From Candidatus Aciduliprofundum sp. (lineage in GTDB: Archaea; Thermoplasmatota; Thermoplasmata; Thermoplasmatales; Aciduliprofundaceae): a DNA stretch of 17,616 bases. This document shows positions 13,814 to 17,616 of the stretch, piece by piece. Under the pieces are notes generated by a model. It searched no databases, was not told where the DNA came from, and saw nothing but the letters and a program-made list of their open reading frames with translations. Numbering within the stretch: the first letter of the stretch is position 1; each line of letters begins with the position of its first letter. The stretch spans positions 1 through 17,616 of the forward strand of contig WAKY01000039.1 of NCBI GenBank assembly GCA_015523135.1, given 5' to 3'. A program made the position numbers and the translations under genes.

Positions 13814-14570
13814 TTTTTCTAAGCACAAATGAAAATACATCTTCAAAATTAGGCAGATTTTTAAGTTGATGACCAAGCGAGCTCTCCCAAGCATTCTTAA
13901 AATCATTTTTTCTCTCTCTCAGGTCCTCAATATCCAGCTTTACATTTTTTATACTGATTTTTTCAGGAAGAATTTGAAAAACCTTTCTAAGATTTATCTT
14001 ATTCCATAGGTACCACACATCATACAGATCTCTAGGTCTCGTTCGCTGAAAAAGGCTCCTAATCTTCTCTGCCATTATCTCTTCAAGAGCATATACCTTA
14101 ACATTCGCTTCTAGAGCATCAGAATATGGATGAATTATCTCCCTGATCTCTATGGGCAATAGTATTTTTTCATTATTTCTCTTACTTATATCCATCTTAA
14201 TCTTGGTTCTATTCCCGCCCCTCTGGAGAATTTGAAAATAAACAAATGCCTCAAAACCATTGATATTTTCGTGTAACTCTAAATCATCAAAGAAATAGAT
14301 CCCACTTTCTTCCCTTGCTTTTATAACTGCACTCTTTATAAACTCTGTCAATTTCTCTTTGGTAGTATCTTCAAGCATTGTAAAATCCAAGTCATCAGAG
14401 AACCTGTAATTCCCAATGTATACCTTCCTTATACCGGTACCACCTTTTAGTACCATGGGAAGAGAAGATAACCCTTTAAGCAACCAGTTTTGAGCATAGT
14501 CTCTCTCGACAGTAGAAACGGGAATTCCGTATTCTCTAGCTTTTTTTCCTATCTCATTTCGCGGTATCAT
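13800..14570 (-). CDS. abiEii: AbiEii-type nucleotidyltransferase toxin
   Basis: The 256-residue protein has the family hallmarks of AbiEii (DUF1814): MVLKGGTGIRKV (nucleotide-binding GGT at 43-45) and RFSDDLDFT (metal-binding Asp59/Asp60/Asp62 region). Further on are KIKMDIS and the helix EEIMAEKIRSLFQRTRPRDLYDVW. Family members transfer nucleotides, in characterised cases to tRNA acceptor ends, arresting growth; AbiE acts as a type IV toxin-antitoxin and anti-phage system. It overlaps the upstream antitoxin gene by ATGA. The stop codon lies exactly at the edge of the duplicated fragment of the 79-residue gene, so its last codons may have been set by that rearrangement. Confidence 0.9.
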   Translation of the reverse strand: MIPRNEIGKKAREYGIPVSTVERDYAQNWLLKGLSSLPMVLKGGTGIRKVYIGNYRFSDDLDFTMLEDTTKEKLTEFIKSAVIKAREESGIYFFDDLELHENINGFEAFVYFQILQRGGNRTKIKMDISKRNNEKILLPIEIREIIHPYSDALEANVKVYALEEIMAEKIRSLFQRTRPRDLYDVWYLWNKINLRKVFQILPEKISIKNVKLDIEDLRERKNDFKNAWESSLGHQLKNLPNFEDVFSFVLRKMEML

Positions 14571-15331
14571 TCTAAAGACCCCAGAATCTTTTCATCCACA
14601 TTCACTATCAAATGCCACTTTGCATTTTTACCCCCTTTCTTCTGCATTGTAGGATCAAGATATAGATAATTCCTTGTTTCAACCCTTGGTATGTCTATCC
14701 CTATCCCCAGAAATTCACATAGAAAACCAAGACGCCTAATCACTCCAGAATTTTCTATCTTATTAGCATAGGCCAATAACTTGCCCTTATCAAATTTTCC
14801 ACTTCTTAATGCCTTTGCCACTTCTACTATGCCACCGCAATATTGTGGCTTGTCTAAACAATCAATAATCGTTTTTTCTTTATCTGTAATATTAACTTGT
14901 GTATCTTCTATCCACTCTTTTCGAATACCAAAGAACTTAGATCCTTTTACTTTAATTATTTTGTATTTAACACCAAAGATATCCACATTTTGCCTCTTCT
15001 TTCTCACGGTTGTTTGAATAAAAACAGTATTTGGTATCTGCTCCGTTAAACCATAAAAATGAAGTGCACTCCAGTAAGCAATTGCATAAGGTTTTACAAG
15101 CAAGGATCCTATGACAAACTCGTTGACCGTATATTCACCCTTCTCTGCACCCAGTGGAATAATCAAATATTTCCCCTTTTCAATTCTCTCAACCCAACCT
15201 TGCTTTTCAAGACGAGAAAGAATTACCCACAGAACATTTCTCGGAATGTTGAATACCTTTACCAACTCATCAAAAGTGAAGACATTACCCCTCTTGGCCA
15301 TTGCATCTATTATATTTATTCTCATTTTCAT
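14567..15331 (-). CDS. abiEi: AbiEi-type antitoxin (winged-helix transcriptional regulator)
   Basis: The 254-residue protein begins with a winged helix (VFTFDELVKVFNIPRNVLW and WVERIEKGKYLIIPLG), as in AbiEi proteins. The antitoxin domain follows, with YAIAYWSALHFYGLTEQIP, TDKEKTIIDCLDKPQYCGG and a C-terminal winged-helix-like region. AbiEi neutralises the toxin and represses its own promoter. It overlaps abiEii by four bases. ATG at 15331 or 15325 (Met3) could be the start; GGATGG lies just upstream. A TATA-like box lies about 50 bases upstream, so the pair forms its own transcription unit. Confidence 0.9.
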   Translation of the reverse strand: MKMRINIIDAMAKRGNVFTFDELVKVFNIPRNVLWVILSRLEKQGWVERIEKGKYLIIPLGAEKGEYTVNEFVIGSLLVKPYAIAYWSALHFYGLTEQIPNTVFIQTTVRKKRQNVDIFGVKYKIIKVKGSKFFGIRKEWIEDTQVNITDKEKTIIDCLDKPQYCGGIVEVAKALRSGKFDKGKLLAYANKIENSGVIRRLGFLCEFLGIGIDIPRVETRNYLYLDPTMQKKGGKNAKWHLIVNVDEKILGSLE

Positions 15332-15375
15332 GAACCATCCTTAACAGTTTTGTTATGTTTGGTGTATGTAATTGA

Positions 15376-15386
15376 GAATATTTAAG
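15376..15386 (-). promoter_or_regulatory. TATA box of the AbiE operon
   Basis: Minus strand CTTAAATATTC, preceded by AAAA, is a close match to an archaeal TATA box with BRE. It predicts a transcript start near 15356 and a leader of about 25 bases. Confidence 0.55.
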
Positions 15387-15425
15387 TTTTCTGCCTTGCA
15401 TATATTTTCATCCCACACAGAATCT

Positions 15426-15665
15426 CTATACCATCACAACAACCCTCAACTCATTATTTTCCAACTCTCTGTATGTTGGATAACTTCTCTTAACAATGGC
15501 TGCAATCATCTGTTTTTCTCTCTTCGTTAATCCCTCGCCCTTCACAGCCTCAACCATCTTGTAAATGTCTTCCAGCCTTACATTCTCTCTCAAGGTTATA
15601 TCGTTCGTGATCCTCATAGCTTCCTCTATTATCCTCTTTATCTGGTATCTCTTCAGCTCACGCAT
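15426..15665 (-). CDS. Small alpha-helical protein of unknown function, 79 residues
   Basis: A TTG at 15686 is a possible start, but GGAGG nine bases before the ATG at 15665 favours the shorter form, MRELKRYQIKRIIEEAMRIT. It is predicted mostly helical with many charged residues, ending NELRVVVMV. It overlaps the 3' end of the 446-residue gene by eight bases and so is the last gene of that operon. A truncated copy of its last two thirds lies 1778 bases away on the far side of abiE. I do not recognise the family; size and charge would suit a DNA-binding or regulatory subunit. Confidence 0.75.
   Translation of the reverse strand: MRELKRYQIKRIIEEAMRITNDITLRENVRLEDIYKMVEAVKGEGLTKREKQMIAAIVKRSYPTYRELENNELRVVVMV
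15430..15582. repeat. Direct repeat, proximal copy flanking the AbiE pair
   Basis: This is the partner of 13652-13804, lying inside the intact 79-residue gene. The 28-base identical core is at the end encoding the protein C-terminus. Confidence 0.85.
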
Positions 15666-16998
15666 AACCCTCAACCTCCCCGCCAAAATTCGGATAGTCT
15701 TTCAACATCAGGTTTATGAATCTCGTATGAAGAACCACATGGTCCTTTATTTCCCTAACATCCTTCTCCAACTCTCTTATTTTCTCCCTCAACTCATCCA
15801 CATCCTTGCTGGATTGAAGATAGAGATTTGCGGATATTTCATCTAACCTTCTTTTAAGAATTTCATATTCATCCACAATCTTTCCCACAAGCTCTAACTT
15901 GTTCTCTATGAGCTTCTTCGCCAACTCTCCTCCCTCCTCGCTCACACCTTCAAACTCCAAATCTCCAGATGAGCCAAAATCACTCTTATTGAGCGTTATC
16001 TTTATCTCCTCTCCTTCCCAGAGAACTTTGCTTATCTCGTCCAGATTAAATCCGAAATGAGAGGATATGCCTATCCTTATTGCCCTATCCACGAACTCTT
16101 TCCCGAATAGTTTCTCTGCGTAGAATTCCCATACTTCTTTCCTCTTTGGATAAATCATAACTTTGGCAATGCCCTTCTTGTAAGAATAGGTAATGTGAAA
16201 AGTAGCTCCTAGAGTTTTGATTTTTACACCGTGAGACCTATCCCTTTCTCCCGTGGGGTATGCTTCAAGGTAAATTCCATTCAAATAATCTTTTATCGGC
16301 TCTTTGCTCCACAGGTATCTTGAGACTATGCCAAGCTCTTCTTCCCTCAAAGGTATTGGTTTCTTTATCCTGAAATGATGTGAGATTGTTATTAAATTGT
16401 CCCCTTTTATGAGGTTTGTCCCTTTCTGTGATACTACCCCTAGGGGTATCCCTTCTTCCATCAACTCTCTCGCTCTATCCACATTCACCCTGTATCTTCC
16501 TCTCCCAATCCTTTGTAGAACCCCTAAATTCCTCAATCTGTAGAAATATACCATCTTCGTTCTCTCATTTCCTATGCCTTGAAGATATGGCCCTTTCATG
16601 AAATCCCGTAAAGATACTACTCTGCTTTTCATACTCTCTCCCGTCATGACTGCTAACATACTCCTAAATAAAGGCACATACCCCTTGGAATTATAACATG
16701 TCCCTTTGTTAGATTTGATTGCAAGATTTCTCTGTTGTAGATTGCTTCCAGATAATTCTAACATACCCCTAAAATTTGTCCCTTTTTGTCCCTTTAATTC
16801 TAACATGCTGTCCCTTTTAGGTGAAAAAATATATTGGCCTCGGGAAATCCGAGAGCCATACCTCTGCAAAATCTTCTTCGCATTCTCATAACTCAAAGGA
16901 ATGTCCCTTCTCAATGCTTCATACTGCAAACTCTTAGGTGTAAAAATTATTTGAGGATTCTCCCGAAGAATCCTCAGAACTGCTTTGGATATACTCAT
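15658..16998 (-). CDS. 446-residue protein of unknown function: winged-helix-like N-terminus, coiled-coil C-terminus
   Basis: Residues about 1-65 (MSISKAVLRILRENPQIIFT ... RYGSRISRGQYIF) look like a winged helix-turn-helix. Residues about 65-125 are a Gly/Ser/Asn-rich, repeat-like linker. Residues about 130-175 (FYRLRNLGVLQRIGRGRYRV) look like a second winged helix. A mixed alpha/beta middle follows, and residues about 370-425 form a coiled coil (LREKIRELEKDVREIKDH). The plan, DNA-binding modules plus oligomerisation helix, suggests a regulator or a replication/partition protein of an integrated element. No catalytic motif is visible. It is the third gene of a four-gene overlapping operon. 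I do not recognise the family. Confidence 0.75.
   Translation of the reverse strand: MSISKAVLRILRENPQIIFTPKSLQYEALRRDIPLSYENAKKILQRYGSRISRGQYIFSPKRDSMLELKGQKGTNFRGMLELSGSNLQQRNLAIKSNKGTCYNSKGYVPLFRSMLAVMTGESMKSRVVSLRDFMKGPYLQGIGNERTKMVYFYRLRNLGVLQRIGRGRYRVNVDRARELMEEGIPLGVVSQKGTNLIKGDNLITISHHFRIKKPIPLREEELGIVSRYLWSKEPIKDYLNGIYLEAYPTGERDRSHGVKIKTLGATFHITYSYKKGIAKVMIYPKRKEVWEFYAEKLFGKEFVDRAIRIGISSHFGFNLDEISKVLWEGEEIKITLNKSDFGSSGDLEFEGVSEEGGELAKKLIENKLELVGKIVDEYEILKRRLDEISANLYLQSSKDVDELREKIRELEKDVREIKDHVVLHTRFINLMLKDYPNFGGEVEGYA
16398..16910 (-). repeat. Dispersed GGGACA repeats within the 446-residue gene
   Basis: On the plus strand TGTCCC(C)TT occurs near 16398, 16417, 16699, 16777, 16787, 16809 and 16902 (minus strand AAGGGACA). 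The copies fall in all three codon frames of the gene: as Lys-Gly-Thr, as Arg-Asp-Ser/Ile and as Lys-Gly-Gln. This points to DNA-level rather than protein-level repetition. A further repeat, TAATTCTAACAT, occurs at 16753 and 16795. Confidence 0.6.
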
Positions 16999-17111
16999 AC
17001 TATCTCCAGTATTCCGCTGCCTCGTTCCTTCAACTTCTCCAACGCCTCTTCCAATGTTTCTGCCTTATCCACTATCTCTCCTGTTTCCATATCCCTGATG
17101 TAGTACATCAT
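16995..17111 (-). CDS. 38-residue small protein
   Basis: The frame encodes MMYYIRDMETGEIVDKAETL and then EEALEKLKERG and GILEIV. It overlaps the preceding gene's stop and the following gene's start by four bases each (ATGA on both sides), strong evidence that it is translated within the operon. A short beta hairpin followed by a charged helix is predicted. The YYIRDxETGEIVDKAETLEEA style resembles small archaeal 'CBS/DUF' type single-domain peptides, but I do not assign a family. Confidence 0.65.
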   Translation of the reverse strand: MMYYIRDMETGEIVDKAETLEEALEKLKERGSGILEIV

Positions 17112-17350
17112 GCAGATGCTGATTCCTCCGCTCTGGGCTGTGTATCTATCGGTATCAACGGATTGTCCTCTTTATCCCACACTTGGTAACTCACTGGCCT
17201 AGCGTTGGGCTCTCCTTCTAATTCGTATTTAGTTAGAATATAAAGAGAGCCGTACTCTTCTATCATTTCTTTTTCTGTCTCCGTTATTCTGCTCTCTGTC
17301 AAATCTCCCGTGCTCCATAAAATCTCCAACTTATATGGTTTCTCCCTCAT
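17108..17350 (-). CDS. 80-residue protein of unknown function, first gene of the operon
   Basis: The ATG at 17350 has a strong Shine-Dalgarno (GGAGGTG) six bases upstream. The product is acidic, beta/alpha, with YKLEILWSTGDLTESRIT, YGSLYILTKYELEGEPN and a low-complexity end (PRAEESASA). There is no signal peptide or membrane helix. It opens the overlapping operon 17350 -> 15426. The 120-base space between it and the tRNA gene presumably holds the promoter, but only generic AT-rich stretches are visible there. Confidence 0.7.
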   Translation of the reverse strand: MREKPYKLEILWSTGDLTESRITETEKEMIEEYGSLYILTKYELEGEPNARPVSYQVWDKEDNPLIPIDTQPRAEESASA

Positions 17351-17472
17351 CTATACCACCTCCGAAAATTTGAAATGACCATGCGAATCCCCGTGGACCC
17401 TACATTCAAAAAATTGAAAAATAAACTCGCAAAATACAGTCTCTCCTTGCAAAAAATTGGAAATTTTTTGAG

Positions 17473-17546
17473 CGGGCCCGCCGGGATTCGAACCCGGGTC
17501 GTGGATTCCGAAGACCCACAGTCTATCCTGACTAGCCTACGGGCCC
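17473..17546 (-). tRNA. tRNA-Arg (anticodon TCG)
   Basis: Read on the minus strand, GGGCCCG pairs with CGGGCCC as a perfect seven-base acceptor stem. The T arm is CCGGG-TTCGAAT-CCCGG, and the anticodon arm is TGGGT-CTTCGGA-ATCCA with anticodon TCG (plus-strand 17509-17511). The discriminator is G and CCA is not encoded. The variable loop is four bases. The D stem has one mismatch in either register I tried. A T-rich stretch follows the 3' end. It starts two bases after the stop of the partial gene upstream, so the two may be co-transcribed. Confidence 0.92.
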
Positions 17547-17548
17547 TT

Positions 17549-17616
17549 TTAAGATTTTGAATGTTTTCTTGGCTCTATAACAACTCTAAATGGCTTGGCA
17601 ATTATATCATCTTCTA
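17549..17616 (-). CDS. C-terminal end of an unidentified protein (partial)
   Basis: The minus strand from the window edge is open and ends EDDIIAKPFRVVIEPRKHSK-Ser-stop at 17549-17551. Composition looks protein-like and the other frames are no better. Only 21 residues are visible, so no identification is possible. The short gap to the tRNA suggests a shared transcript. Confidence 0.45.
   Translation of the reverse strand, partial: EDDIIAKPFRVVIEPRKHSKS

Noticed and set aside
16400..16910. CRISPR array made of the GGGACA repeats
   Set aside because: The repeats are only about eight to ten bases long, irregularly spaced and inside an open coding frame.
17473..17546. Attachment-site repeat of the tRNA-Arg 3' end within the window
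   Set aside because: I looked for a second copy of the acceptor/T-arm sequence between 11749 and 17472 and found none.
17375..17560. Plus-strand 61-codon frame containing GPAGIRTRVVDSEDP
   Set aside because: This is the familiar antisense translation of a tRNA gene; it lies directly over the tRNA-Arg.

Overview
The window comes from an archaeon, most likely a euryarchaeal or thermoplasmatotal heterotroph related to Aciduliprofundum/DHVE2. The domain call rests on an archaeal-type ribosomal protein uS15, the archaeal CoA-pathway enzyme 4-phosphopantoate--beta-alanine ligase, a RecJ-like DHH nuclease next to uS15, TTTAAATA-like TATA boxes and a tRNA with no encoded CCA. The genus is a guess from the overall style: low GC, AGA/AAA-rich codons and several secreted cysteine-peptidase/PQQ-propeller genes.

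Positions 1-3520 are core genome. They hold the end of a metallophosphoesterase, a coiled-coil/zinc-ribbon protein (+), and a convergent minus-strand operon uS15 -> DHH nuclease -> 4-phosphopantoate--beta-alanine ligase.

Positions 3640-11750 are a plus-strand block of exported proteins built from one repeated plan: a cysteine-peptidase gene followed by a membrane-anchored PQQ-like beta-propeller gene. Module 1 has a full caspase-like protease with calcium-binding repeats, but its signal peptide is in a different frame from its body, and the two meet at a run of ten Gs. In modules 2, 3 and 4 the peptidase is reduced to C-terminal clostripain-like pieces of 269, 25 and 68 residues, while the four propellers stay open. 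The genes overlap or nearly touch and most have their own Shine-Dalgarno (SD) site, so this looks like one transcript.

Positions 11750-17350 are an accessory, defence-like island. It holds a lone MNT nucleotidyltransferase, a cluster of four tiny single-helix membrane proteins interleaved with broken 5' ends of a serine recombinase, a VapBC toxin-antitoxin pair, and an AbiE (type IV) toxin-antitoxin pair. The AbiE pair is bracketed by 153-bp direct repeats of the 3' end of a neighbouring gene. A four-gene overlapping operon of unknown function follows; its main product has a winged-helix-like start and a coiled-coil end.

At the right edge are a tRNA-Arg(TCG) and the last codons of another minus-strand gene. 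No gene-free stretch exceeds about 150 bases. I saw no rRNA, CRISPR array or intact insertion sequence.
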